This document shows positions 18,684-27,110 of a stretch of 64,000 nucleotides of DNA, piece by piece; the stretch's first letter is position 1; each line of letters starts with the position of its first letter. Under the pieces are notes generated by a model. That model did not search any database, was not told the origin of the DNA, and worked only from the letters and a program-made list of their open reading frames with translations. Both the position numbers and the translations under genes were made by a program. Origin of the DNA: Desulfobacteraceae bacterium. GTDB lineage: Bacteria > Desulfobacterota > Desulfobacteria > Desulfobacterales > Desulfobacteraceae. The stretch covers positions 1 through 64,000 of the forward strand of contig JAAELK010000423.1 of assembly GCA_024226935.1 (NCBI GenBank), in the 5' to 3' direction.

Positions 18684-19379
18684 ATGAACCAGGAAAAGTC
18701 CCGGGGGTATCTCTTCTTGATATTGATTTTTCCCCTTCTTCTGCTTTTCCTGGGGATAATGTTGGAATACAGCGGTTTTGATCTTTGGTGGGTTTCCCAT
18801 TTTTATGATGCCGGGACCCGATCCTGGCCATTTCGGGGCCATTGGCTTTTTGATTCTGTCATCCATGGATGGGGAAGGCGTTTGGACATCGGGATAGCTC
18901 TGGTGTGGGTGATGCTTTTTTCTTCAACCTTCTTTTTTAAACCCTTTAAAAAATTTAAAAAAATTTTGATCTATTTTTTGGTGGCTTCCGGGGCAGGTCC
19001 TTTGATAGTTGGTGCCGGAAAACACCTTACACATATTTATACCCCCTGGGATTTGAAAATATTTTCCGGCACAATGCCCTATATTAAAATATTTGATCCT
19101 GTACCAAGTGGCTTGCCAGTTGGCCAGGCATTTCCAGCGGGACATGCATCCGGTGGCTATGCATTTTTTAGTCTGTACTTTGTCCTTGTCTATCTGGGGT
19201 CGCCATATAAAAAATATGGTTTTTTATTTGGATTGATCCTCGGGTTGATATTCGGGATAGGCCAACAAGTCAGGGGAGCTCATTTTCCCAGTCATGATCT
19301 GTTTACCATGGTTATCTGCTGGTACTCAGCTCTTTTTTTCTATTATATTTTTTATCCAAAAAAATGGAGTTTTTATTAG
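18684..19379 (+). CDS. PAP2-family membrane phosphatase
   Basis: This 231-residue membrane protein starts at ATG 18684 after AAGGAAG; an earlier TTG at 18636 gives an unlikely extension. There are five or six helices and the acid-phosphatase signature in three parts: GKHLTHIYTPWDL, FPAGHASGGYAFFSLYF (PSGH-like) and RGAHFPSHDLFTMVICW. The substrate could be a lipid phosphate such as lipid A, undecaprenyl diphosphate or phosphatidylglycerol phosphate. It is directly followed by an LtaS-like transferase and dgkA, suggesting a role in lipid recycling or lipid A modification. Which lipid is not decided by the sequence. Confidence 0.83.
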   Translation: MNQEKSRGYLFLILIFPLLLLFLGIMLEYSGFDLWWVSHFYDAGTRSWPFRGHWLFDSVIHGWGRRLDIGIALVWVMLFSSTFFFKPFKKFKKILIYFLVASGAGPLIVGAGKHLTHIYTPWDLKIFSGTMPYIKIFDPVPSGLPVGQAFPAGHASGGYAFFSLYFVLVYLGSPYKKYGFLFGLILGLIFGIGQQVRGAHFPSHDLFTMVICWYSALFFYYIFYPKKWSFY

Positions 19380-19381
19380 TA

Positions 19382-21346
19382 ATGTTTAATAAAGGTTTAA
19401 ATATTTCCAAAACACGATTTGCCCTGCTGGTTTGGCTGGCAATGATTATACTTGCAAGTTTTACATTATTGAGGGTGGTTCTGGTTATCAGAGACTGGAA
19501 CCTGATCGATCCCAGCCTGTTCGAATTGTGTCATATTTTTGGTCTTGGCCTGATTTATGACATCGGCTTTATAGGTTATTTTTCCATCCCGTTTGTCCTT
19601 TTTCTTGCGGTTTTACCCAATAAATTATTCAATAGTGCAATTTTTCGGTACCTGGCCCAGGGAGTTGGGTTTTTGATATTGTATGGTCTTTGTTTTTCCT
19701 CCATTGCAGAATGGTTTTTCTGGAGCGAATTCGGGGTCCGGTTTAATTTTATTTCCGTTGATTATCTTGTTTATCGTCGCGAGGTTACCAATAATATTCT
19801 CCAAACCTATCCGGTATTCTGGATACTTCCCATTCTGTTTATCATAACTCTGGCTGTCTTTTTTGCGGTCCGCCCCTTGTTTATAAAATCCATGGAGATT
19901 AAGGATAAGTTTTCTCGAAGGATTTTTATTGCCGTCTGCCTCTTGTTGATTCCGGTTGCAGCATTTCTTTTTTTAAATCAATCCCAACGCAGTTTTTCCA
20001 GCAATAATTATGTGAATGAACTGGCCTCAAATGGTCCCTATCAATTGTTTGCGGCTTTCCGCAATAATACTTTGGATTATCGGCAATTTTATAAAACCTC
20101 TGATAACCAAACTCTTTCTCCCATATTAAAAGATCAGGTTAAAGAGGCCAATAGTAAATATTACGGCAAAGACTTGTATAATATTGACAGACGGATAGAA
20201 GCAAAATCTCCTCCCAGAAAACTTAATGTTATTCTAATTTCTGTTGAGAGCCTGAGTGCAAAGTTCCTTACACGTTTTGGGGAACAAAAAAACCTCACCC
20301 CCTTCATGGATAAGTGGTTTAAACAGGGAATGCTTTTTACAAATTTTTATGCCACCGGTACTAGAACCGTCAGGGGCCTTGAAGCCATCACCCTGTCTAT
20401 TCCTCCCACACCGGGTCGTTCCATTGTAAAACGACCGGATAACGGTCATATGTATAGTCTTGGTAAGGTGTTCAAGGATAGGGGATATGATACCACCTTT
20501 CTTTATGGAGGCCGGGGGTATTTTGATAATATGAATACTTTTTTTTCAGGAAATGGATATCGGATTGTTGATCAAACCGATCTTAGTGACAAGGAGGTCA
20601 CTTTTCAAAACGCCTGGGGGGTTGCAGATGAAGATTTGTTCAACCGTGCCGTTGTTGAAGCAAATAAGGATTATGCTTCAAAAAAACCTTTTTTCTTCCA
20701 TATTATGAGCGTGAGTAATCATCAGCCCTTTACCTATCCCAAAGGAAAGATTGATCTGCTTCCAGGTGAAGGTGGATCTGGCAGCGGCAGAGATGGTGGT
20801 GTAAAATATACAGATTATGCACTGGGTCGTTTGATTCAAAAAGCAAAAAAAGAACCCTGGTTTGATGATACCGTCTTTGTAATCGTTGCGGATCATTGTG
20901 CCGCCAGTGCCGGTAAAATTGGGTTACCGATTAAAAAATATCATATTCCTCTGTTCATTTATGCTCCTAAATATATTAAGCCGGGAGAAAATAATAAACT
21001 TTCAAGTCAGATTGATATCGCCCCCACCCTATTGTCTTTGCTTCATTTTTCCTATGACAGCTTCTTTTTTGGAAAAGATATTCTGGCTCCGGATTTTAAA
21101 GGAAGAGCCCTGATTGCAAATTATCAGAAACTTGGGATACTAAATGACAAAGAACTTTTAATTTTGTCACCGGAAAAAAAGCTAAGCCGTATGGATATCA
21201 ATGCAAAGAAACCTACCCTTGAAAAAGTTCAAGTTTTGTCTCCCTTTGTTCAAGATTTAATGTCATATTATCAGGGTGCTGATTATGTGCTTAGAAACAG
21301 ATTGAATCGATGGACCGATAATCGATCCGATCTTGCGGTAAATTAA
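19382..21346 (+). CDS. LTA synthase-like sulfatase-fold phosphoglycerol/phosphoethanolamine transferase
   Basis: This protein of about 654 residues has five N-terminal membrane helices (to about residue 205) and a periplasmic alkaline-phosphatase-fold domain. Catalytic features match LtaS: metal Glu in VILISVESLSAKF, nucleophile Thr in FYATGTRTVRGLEAI, and the metal pair in FVIVADHCAASAGK. Such enzymes move head groups from phosphatidylglycerol (or PE), releasing diacylglycerol. The following dgkA fits recycling of that product. Start: ATG 19382 sits 3 nt after the PAP2 stop; ATG 19364 overlapping PAP2 is an alternative. A Gram-negative host makes true lipoteichoic acid unlikely; an OpgB/MdoB-like or lipid A-directed role is possible. 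Confidence 0.85.
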   Translation: MFNKGLNISKTRFALLVWLAMIILASFTLLRVVLVIRDWNLIDPSLFELCHIFGLGLIYDIGFIGYFSIPFVLFLAVLPNKLFNSAIFRYLAQGVGFLILYGLCFSSIAEWFFWSEFGVRFNFISVDYLVYRREVTNNILQTYPVFWILPILFIITLAVFFAVRPLFIKSMEIKDKFSRRIFIAVCLLLIPVAAFLFLNQSQRSFSSNNYVNELASNGPYQLFAAFRNNTLDYRQFYKTSDNQTLSPILKDQVKEANSKYYGKDLYNIDRRIEAKSPPRKLNVILISVESLSAKFLTRFGEQKNLTPFMDKWFKQGMLFTNFYATGTRTVRGLEAITLSIPPTPGRSIVKRPDNGHMYSLGKVFKDRGYDTTFLYGGRGYFDNMNTFFSGNGYRIVDQTDLSDKEVTFQNAWGVADEDLFNRAVVEANKDYASKKPFFFHIMSVSNHQPFTYPKGKIDLLPGEGGSGSGRDGGVKYTDYALGRLIQKAKKEPWFDDTVFVIVADHCAASAGKIGLPIKKYHIPLFIYAPKYIKPGENNKLSSQIDIAPTLLSLLHFSYDSFFFGKDILAPDFKGRALIANYQKLGILNDKELLILSPEKKLSRMDINAKKPTLEKVQVLSPFVQDLMSYYQGADYVLRNRLNRWTDNRSDLAVN

Positions 21347-21366
21347 TATTATCCAAGGAGTTTGAG

Positions 21367-21723
21367 ATGTCCCTGAAACCAACAGGTCTTTCCCGTATCA
21401 TAAAGGCGACCAGATATTCATTTGCTGGAATTAAAGCCGCCTGGAAGTATGAAGCTGCGTTTCGACAGGAATTTGTTGGATTGGTAATCTTAATACCCCT
21501 TGGATTATTTTTAGGCAAAAGCGGTGTTGAAAAAGCTTTGTTGATCTCTTCTCCCATGATAGTGATTCTCACCGAGCTTATAAATTCCGCTTTGGAGGCG
21601 GTTGTTGACAGGATAGGCCTTGAATCTCATCCCCTGGCGGGAAGGGCAAAGGATATGGGGTCAGCGGCCGTTTTTGTCAGTATTCTCATTGTAATTGTCA
21701 TCTGGACTGTGATTCTTATTTGA
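21367..21723 (+). CDS. dgkA: Diacylglycerol kinase
   Basis: This 118-residue integral membrane kinase phosphorylates diacylglycerol to phosphatidic acid. It has the N-terminal amphipathic segment with GLSRIIKATRYSFAGIKAAWKYEAAFRQE, three membrane helices, and the catalytic and ATP-site residues in LTELINSALEAVVDRIG and HPLAGRAKDMGSAAVF. Placed 21 nt after the LtaS-like gene, it would return the diacylglycerol made there to phospholipid synthesis, as dgkA does beside eptA in other bacteria. Confidence 0.95.
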   Translation: MSLKPTGLSRIIKATRYSFAGIKAAWKYEAAFRQEFVGLVILIPLGLFLGKSGVEKALLISSPMIVILTELINSALEAVVDRIGLESHPLAGRAKDMGSAAVFVSILIVIVIWTVILI

Positions 21724-21785
21724 ACTTTGTAAAAAAGCATTATACCATGGGAGATTAGAGATATAAAAAATATGGAAATATTGGC

Positions 21786-22463
21786 ATGACCATTCTTATT
21801 GTCGATGACGATGCAGAACTGCTGAGTCAGCTCAGGGAATCCTTGGAAAGAAAACATTACCGGGTTGAAACTGCGGTTAATGGAGAGTTGGCCCTGGATA
21901 AAATATTTGCGGTCACCTATGACCTTATTTTATTGGATATAATGCTGCCCCGTCTGGATGGATTTGGTGTTCTCAAACAGATCCGCCAGGCTGGGTTGAA
22001 CACTCCGGTACTGATGCTCACTGCCAGAAGTGATGTTGAAGACAGGGTTAAAGGGCTTGATTATGGCGCAGATGATTATCTTGCAAAGCCTTTTTCCCTG
22101 GCGGAGCTAATGGCCAGAATCAGGGCAATGCTGCGAAGGGACGGTAAAAAAAGTCCGGTTCTTACGGCGGGTTCCATTCAATTGGACACCGTCAGCCGGG
22201 CGGTCACCCAAGGGGGTAAATTGCTCAATTTAACATCCAAGGAATTTTCCATCCTTGAATTTTTGCTGCATAATAAGGGGGGGGCTGTTTCAAGGTTTAA
22301 CCTGGCAGAACATGTATGGGGGAATGACTTTGATCCTTTTTCCATGTCAAATTTTATTGATGTCCATATTAAAAATCTACGTAAAAAATTAAAATCCCAT
22401 GGCGATATGGAGTTGATCAGAACGATTCGCGGTATTGGGTTTATAATTGATGAGTCTGGATGA
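21786..22463 (+). CDS. OmpR/PhoB-family response regulator
   Basis: This 225-residue protein has a receiver domain (acidic pocket DDD at 7-9, phosphoacceptor Asp51 in LLDIMLPRLDG, Thr in MLTARSD, Lys in YLAKPF) and a C-terminal winged helix (LTSKEFSILEFLLHNKGGAV, then NFIDVHIKNLRKKL and IRTIRGIGFIID). It overlaps the histidine kinase by 4 nt. It follows PAP2-LtaS-dgkA in the same direction with a 62-nt gap, so it may control that set, like PmrAB-type systems. No operator was identified. Confidence 0.93.
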   Translation: MTILIVDDDAELLSQLRESLERKHYRVETAVNGELALDKIFAVTYDLILLDIMLPRLDGFGVLKQIRQAGLNTPVLMLTARSDVEDRVKGLDYGADDYLAKPFSLAELMARIRAMLRRDGKKSPVLTAGSIQLDTVSRAVTQGGKLLNLTSKEFSILEFLLHNKGGAVSRFNLAEHVWGNDFDPFSMSNFIDVHIKNLRKKLKSHGDMELIRTIRGIGFIIDESG

Positions 22464-23845
22464 AAATACAAAAAAAAATAGCTCTGTGGATTTCCGGAAC
22501 TGCTTTTTTATCAACTATTATTTTTTCTTCTTTCATTTTTTTTGAGCTGATGGAAGAACATTTCAAGTCCATTGATAACGAGATCCAGTATATGGCAGTT
22601 TCTCTTGTGGAACATATGGAGGACCTGGGAAAGGGGCCCTATGATTTCTCCTATTTACCCTATTTGTCATCTAAATTGAATAAGTATTGGATAAAGGTGA
22701 CAAATAGCCAGGGTAAAATTTTATATCAATCTGCCCTGGTTAAATATATTGATATTCCTTCTTTTTCAAATAAAACAAGTTATATGTTGGAAAAAGTTAT
22801 CCCGAGATCTCAAGTCCAGCTGGGGCAAGACAGTCAGGATGGGGTGCTGTTCAGGGTAAGTGTGATTAAAACTTTTCTTACCGGTTTACCCATTGAAGTT
22901 CGAATTGCCAAGCCCATTGAAAGCCTTGAGGAAAAATTGCTCAATCTTATACGTCGTATTGCCATCAGTCTTTCTTTGGGAACCTTGCTCATTATTGTTT
23001 TGAGCTATAAGCTGGCTGGCAAAATTTTGAATCCAATTGTTTCCATCACCAGAATGTCAAAAGAGATCAGTGAAAAATCTTTATACAAACGTATCCCCTT
23101 GAGTCGTAATAAGGATGAACTCTATGATCTTTCCCTTGCCTTGAATAAAATGTTTGACAGCCTTCAATATTCCTTTAAGCAACAAAAGGAATTTATCGGA
23201 AATGCTTCCCATGAGCTGAAAAGTCCCATCACCCTTCTCATGTTGGCCCAGGAAGAGATGCTCATGAATGAAAATTTGCCCTCATCTGCCAGTAATGCCT
23301 TGAATAAACAGCTTGATACCACCCGGCGGATGAGTCATCTGGTGAGGAATTTGCTGGATCTGTCCCGCCTTGAACACCAGGAAACACTGGATAAAAAACC
23401 GGTTGATATGGCAACATTGGTAGGTAAGGTTTTAAATGATTATACAGAGCTGTTTAAAGCAAAAAAGATTAGAATACAAAATAAACTTTCCGGAGAGTTG
23501 ATTATTCAAGGTGATAAAGAAAAATTATTCCGGCTTTTGATTAATTTAATTGATAATAGTATTCGTTATAATTTTGAAAAAGATGGAATTGTCATTGTTG
23601 AGGGGAAAAAAATAAATAAAGGGGTCCGGCTGGAAGTTTCCAATACTGCCAAGCCGATTCCCGAAGATGATATCGATCAAATTTTTGAACAGTTTTACCG
23701 GGTGGAAAAATCTCGTTCAACCAGTCATGGTGGTTCAGGGCTTGGATTGGCCATAGGTAAAAAGATAGTTGAACTTCATGGCGGCACCATTGTTATTATC
23801 AATGAACCTGGGTCTTTTGTAAAGGTTTCGGTCTTTTTCTCGTAA
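22460..23845 (+). CDS. Sensor histidine kinase with HAMP domain
   Basis: This 461-residue kinase has two membrane helices (about 8-30 and 165-185) around a periplasmic sensor of about 130 residues, a HAMP domain (YKLAGKILNPIVSITRMSKE), HisKA with phosphoacceptor His251 (FIGNASHELKSPIT), and a HATPase: N-box LLINLIDNSIRYN, G1-like region and G2 GGSGLGLAIGKKIVELHGG. It pairs with the response regulator just upstream. A 30-bp stretch of its HAMP coding sequence (23055-23084) is repeated exactly beyond the asr operon. Confidence 0.93.
   Translation: MKIQKKIALWISGTAFLSTIIFSSFIFFELMEEHFKSIDNEIQYMAVSLVEHMEDLGKGPYDFSYLPYLSSKLNKYWIKVTNSQGKILYQSALVKYIDIPSFSNKTSYMLEKVIPRSQVQLGQDSQDGVLFRVSVIKTFLTGLPIEVRIAKPIESLEEKLLNLIRRIAISLSLGTLLIIVLSYKLAGKILNPIVSITRMSKEISEKSLYKRIPLSRNKDELYDLSLALNKMFDSLQYSFKQQKEFIGNASHELKSPITLLMLAQEEMLMNENLPSSASNALNKQLDTTRRMSHLVRNLLDLSRLEHQETLDKKPVDMATLVGKVLNDYTELFKAKKIRIQNKLSGELIIQGDKEKLFRLLINLIDNSIRYNFEKDGIVIVEGKKINKGVRLEVSNTAKPIPEDDIDQIFEQFYRVEKSRSTSHGGSGLGLAIGKKIVELHGGTIVIINEPGSFVKVSVFFS
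23055..23084 (+). repeat. 30-bp direct repeat, copy 1 (inside histidine kinase gene)
   Basis: The 30 bases beginning TGTCAAAAGAGATCAGTGAA are identical to 27076-27105 in the same orientation. They encode the end of the HAMP motif (MSKEISEKSLY). Flanking bases differ on both sides. Confidence 0.9.
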
Positions 23846-24160
23846 AAGATTTTGACAGGTTCGATATAACTTTCCAAAAGCATGCTTGTCTCCCCTAACC
23901 GATGCTCCCATCCAGATTAACCACACCCTTTTTCTGATATAATTTAGCAAAGATCAAGATATTTTATCATATTTTTAATGAAGGTCAAGAGTCAAGCCAG
24001 CTCCAAAAAACTAATAAATTAATTCAACAAAAAAGCTTTAGATACTATTTTTAAAGTGATATTATACCGTCTTGTTGATCAGTCTTATCTTTTTTAAAAA
24101 CTGGATCATCGAGGAAAAATAAAGGAACACAAAATAGAATAACAAATAGGGAGTAACATA
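23846..24160 (+). other. 315-nt AT-rich gap before asrA
   Basis: No gene was found here. The composition turns AT-rich toward asrA. A weak sigma-70-like pair (TTTAGA, 17 bp, TATTAT, about 24037-24066) and the 18-bp repeat at 24096-24113 are the only marks. A GGGAG ribosome site precedes asrA. No FNR-like TTGAT-N4-ATCAA box was found. Confidence 0.4.
24096..24113. repeat. 18-bp sequence repeated from trfA
   Basis: An exact second copy of bases 52-69, located 48 nt before the asrA start. It may be coincidental. Confidence 0.4.
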
Positions 24161-25183
24161 ATGGGTTATAAGCTTAGCCCTTTAGCTTTTGACTATTATT
24201 TAAAAGCTTTAAGGAACACATACCGCATTTTCGCCCCGGTTCTGCAAAAGGGCAAAGGTAAATTTGCAGGAACCGATGTGATTAGCTATGGAGAAATAAA
24301 TAGTTTAGATGATATCATGCTGGATAGAAAATCATACTTTTCGCCTAAAGAAGTTTTGTACCCAATACGTGAAACCCTCTTTTATTTTCTCAATGATGAA
24401 ACAAAAGCACCCGCCATTAATGTAAAACCAATTCTTATACTTGTTAGGCCATGTGACTTAAACGGGATAGGAAAATTGGATAGGGTCTTTTTAAACAATG
24501 GTCAGGAAGTTGATTTTTATTACGCACGAAGAAGAGAATTGATCAAATTTGCAATGATCGAATGTGTAGAAGGATTTGATACTTGCTTTTGTGTATCCAT
24601 GGATTCAAATGTTGCAAATAATTACGATATGGCGGTGCGCTTTGATGAAGACAACATTACAGTAAAAGTTGTGGATAAATCGTTGATTACAAAGGACCTT
24701 ACCCATGCAGATACCGCAATATTTGAACCTGCATTCATTCAAGAAAACAAAGTCAAAGTTACAATTCCAGAGGTCGATTTAGTAACAAAAAAAACCTTTG
24801 ATCATGAACTTTGGGAAGAGTATACAAGTCGTTGCATAGCATGCGGAAGGTGTAATACATCATGTATTACCTGTTCATGTTATACCATGCAAGATATCAA
24901 GCTAAGTGATGACAAAAAAATAGGTGAACGTAGACGCGTATGGGCGGGATGTCATATTGATGGATTTACAAATATGGCAGGAGGGCATAATTTTAGAAAA
25001 AAAAATGGTGAAAAAATGCGCTTCAAAACCATGCACAAAATTAACGATTTTTATAAACGTTTTAATGAACATATGTGTGTTGGATGTGGAAGGTGTGATG
25101 ATGTTTGCCCTGAATATATCTCCTTTTCAAAATGCATTAATAAGTTAAATGCAATAGTAAGAGAGGAAACGCTCCATGAATAA
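24161..25183 (+). CDS. asrA: Anaerobic sulfite reductase subunit A
   Basis: This 340-residue ferredoxin-like subunit passes electrons to the siroheme subunit. It has a 220-residue N-terminal domain of the family (RPCDLNGIGKLDRVFLNNG, FAMIECVEGFDTCFCVSMDS) and two C-terminal [4Fe-4S] motifs, CIACGRCNTSCITCSCY and CVGCGRCDDVCPEYI. Start ATG after GGGAG. It overlaps asrB by 8 nt. Codon use is clearly more AT-rich than in flanking genes, suggesting transfer. Confidence 0.93.
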   Translation: MGYKLSPLAFDYYLKALRNTYRIFAPVLQKGKGKFAGTDVISYGEINSLDDIMLDRKSYFSPKEVLYPIRETLFYFLNDETKAPAINVKPILILVRPCDLNGIGKLDRVFLNNGQEVDFYYARRRELIKFAMIECVEGFDTCFCVSMDSNVANNYDMAVRFDEDNITVKVVDKSLITKDLTHADTAIFEPAFIQENKVKVTIPEVDLVTKKTFDHELWEEYTSRCIACGRCNTSCITCSCYTMQDIKLSDDKKIGERRRVWAGCHIDGFTNMAGGHNFRKKNGEKMRFKTMHKINDFYKRFNEHMCVGCGRCDDVCPEYISFSKCINKLNAIVREETLHE

Positions 25184-25967
25184 TCCATATTTACCCGATG
25201 CCTATAAAATTCTTGATATCAAAAAAGAGACACAAATTGATTATACATTTAAAATTGCTTACGAAGGTGCCTTAGTAGGTGGTCAGTTTATGGAGATTTC
25301 CATACCAGGTGTTGGCGAAGCTCCCATTTCAATCTGTAATTACGATGATAGCTCATTGGAAATGACCATACGCAAAGTCGGGAATTTAACAGATCAAATT
25401 TTTAACTTAGAAAAAGGTGACACTTTATATATGAGAGGACCCTATGGCAATGGGTTTAACTTAGATCATTATAGGGGTAAAGATGTAGTTTTTATTGCAG
25501 GCGGTACAGGGTTAGCACCTATTAGAAAAACCATTGATCATTTTGTAAATAACCCAGATGAAGTTAAAAATCTTGAGGTTCTAATTGGTTTTAAATCTCC
25601 CAAAGATAGACTGTTTATCGATGACATAGATAGATGGTCTGAAAAAAATTGCGTTACGGTGACCGTTGATCAGGGAGATGATTCTTGGACAGGAAAAACA
25701 GGTCTCATAACAACCCACATAGATAAACTTGATTTAACCAATATTAGTGAAAAAATTGCAGTTGTCGTGGGCCCACCAATTATGATGAAATTCATGCTTT
25801 TTGAACTAATTAAAAAAGGGTTTAAAGAGAAAAATATTTGGGTTTCATTTGAAAGAAAGATGAGTTGTGGTATTGGGAAATGTGGACATTGTAAAATTGA
25901 TGAAACCTATGTTTGTCTCGAAGGCCCAGTTTTCAATTATACCACAGCAAAAGCACTAATAGATTAG
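25176..25967 (+). CDS. asrB: Anaerobic sulfite reductase subunit B
   Basis: This 263-residue flavoprotein takes electrons from NAD(P)H. It has a ferredoxin-reductase-type FAD barrel (GGQFMEISIPGVGEAPISIC with the flavin-binding RGPYGNGF), an NAD-binding half (VVFIAGGTGLAPIRKT, VVVGPPIMMKFML) and a C-terminal [2Fe-2S] motif CGIGKCGHCKIDETYVC like dihydroorotate dehydrogenase PyrK. It lies between asrA and asrC, with a 10-nt gap before asrC. Confidence 0.93.
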   Translation: MNNPYLPDAYKILDIKKETQIDYTFKIAYEGALVGGQFMEISIPGVGEAPISICNYDDSSLEMTIRKVGNLTDQIFNLEKGDTLYMRGPYGNGFNLDHYRGKDVVFIAGGTGLAPIRKTIDHFVNNPDEVKNLEVLIGFKSPKDRLFIDDIDRWSEKNCVTVTVDQGDDSWTGKTGLITTHIDKLDLTNISEKIAVVVGPPIMMKFMLFELIKKGFKEKNIWVSFERKMSCGIGKCGHCKIDETYVCLEGPVFNYTTAKALID

Positions 25968-25977
25968 GAGAGCAGTT

Positions 25978-26961
25978 ATGGGTATCAATGGAAAAATAGT
26001 CACAAAGAATGCTTATCGCATAACAAAAACAAGAAATAAAACGGCCCTGAGAATAAGAGTTCCAGGTGGATATATCAAAGTAAAACACTTTACACTAATA
26101 CAATCCATAGCAGAGGAGTATGGTGATGGAACTGTCCACATAACAACAAGACAGGGTTTTGAAATACCCCACATAGATTTTGATAAAATAGCCCAAATTA
26201 ACAAGAAAATCAGACCGCTTATTGAATCATTGGGATTGGATATTGAAGTGACAGATTATGGATACCCTGCTGCGGGAACAAGAAATATATCAGCATGTGT
26301 GGGGAGCAGAATATGTCCCCAGGCAAATAATGACACCACTAAAATTGCAAGAAAAATTGAAAGAACTATCTATCCAAATGATTTTCATTTCAAGGTTGCC
26401 ATTACTGGATGCCCCAATGACTGTATCAAAGCACATATGCAGGACTTCGGTATTATTTGTACCACAGATCCACAATATGATGCAAATCGTTGTATAAGTT
26501 GCAAGGCTTGTGTAAAAAACTGCAAGAAAAACGTAACCGGCGCTCTTGAAATGAATAATTTCAATGTTAAAAGAGATGCTGAAAAATGTATTGGTTGTGG
26601 TGAATGTATTCTTAAATGTCCCATCGGTGCTTGGTCAAGAGGTGAAACACCCTATTATAGAATGGTCATTATGGGTAGAACAGGTAAAAAAAATCCTAGA
26701 ATCGCCATGCCCTTTATAAAATGGAGTTCAGAAGATGTTGTTGTAGGAGTTATTAAAAACACCTATGCTTTTGTTGGGCGCCACATAGATAGATCATTAC
26801 CCAAAGAGCACATAGGCTATATTGTAGACCGTGTTGGTTATCAAGTATTTAAGCAAGAAGTCATGGAAGGTCTAAAGCTAAATAAAAAAATTCAAATAGC
26901 AGAAAATATTCAATGGCACGGATATTACTATAAACAGGACAATCAATTTAAATCAATCTAA
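25978..26961 (+). CDS. asrC: Anaerobic sulfite reductase subunit C (siroheme)
   Basis: This 327-residue catalytic subunit reduces sulfite to sulfide using siroheme coupled to [4Fe-4S]. Key features: the N-terminal THITTRQGFEIPH-like HITTRQGFE, siroheme-cluster ligands in ACVGSRICPQANNDT and ITGCPNDCIKAHM, and an inserted ferredoxin domain with CISCKACVKNC and CIGCGECILKCP. It completes an asrABC operon of the Salmonella/Clostridium type, distinct from dissimilatory DsrAB. AT-rich codon use continues to the end. Confidence 0.93.
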   Translation: MGINGKIVTKNAYRITKTRNKTALRIRVPGGYIKVKHFTLIQSIAEEYGDGTVHITTRQGFEIPHIDFDKIAQINKKIRPLIESLGLDIEVTDYGYPAAGTRNISACVGSRICPQANNDTTKIARKIERTIYPNDFHFKVAITGCPNDCIKAHMQDFGIICTTDPQYDANRCISCKACVKNCKKNVTGALEMNNFNVKRDAEKCIGCGECILKCPIGAWSRGETPYYRMVIMGRTGKKNPRIAMPFIKWSSEDVVVGVIKNTYAFVGRHIDRSLPKEHIGYIVDRVGYQVFKQEVMEGLKLNKKIQIAENIQWHGYYYKQDNQFKSI

Positions 26962-27075
26962 GAAGATAAAAATTGTCCTTCCGTTTGTTGCACTGCGTTA
27001 TATCACAGATACCAACAAACCAAAAAACTCACTTTGAAGGTGTCTTGGATGCAATCACCCTAAAGGTTACCATAT

Positions 27076-27105
27076 TGTCAAAAGAGATCAGTGAAAAATC
27101 TTTAT
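27076..27105 (+). repeat. 30-bp direct repeat, copy 2 (beyond asrC)
   Basis: An identical copy of 23055-23084, lying in the 149-nt gap between asrC and the sigma-54 activator and ending 5 nt before the activator stop codon. It is not part of an open gene here, so it is likely a recombination or insertion footprint. Confidence 0.9.
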
Positions 27106-27110
27106 TCCTT

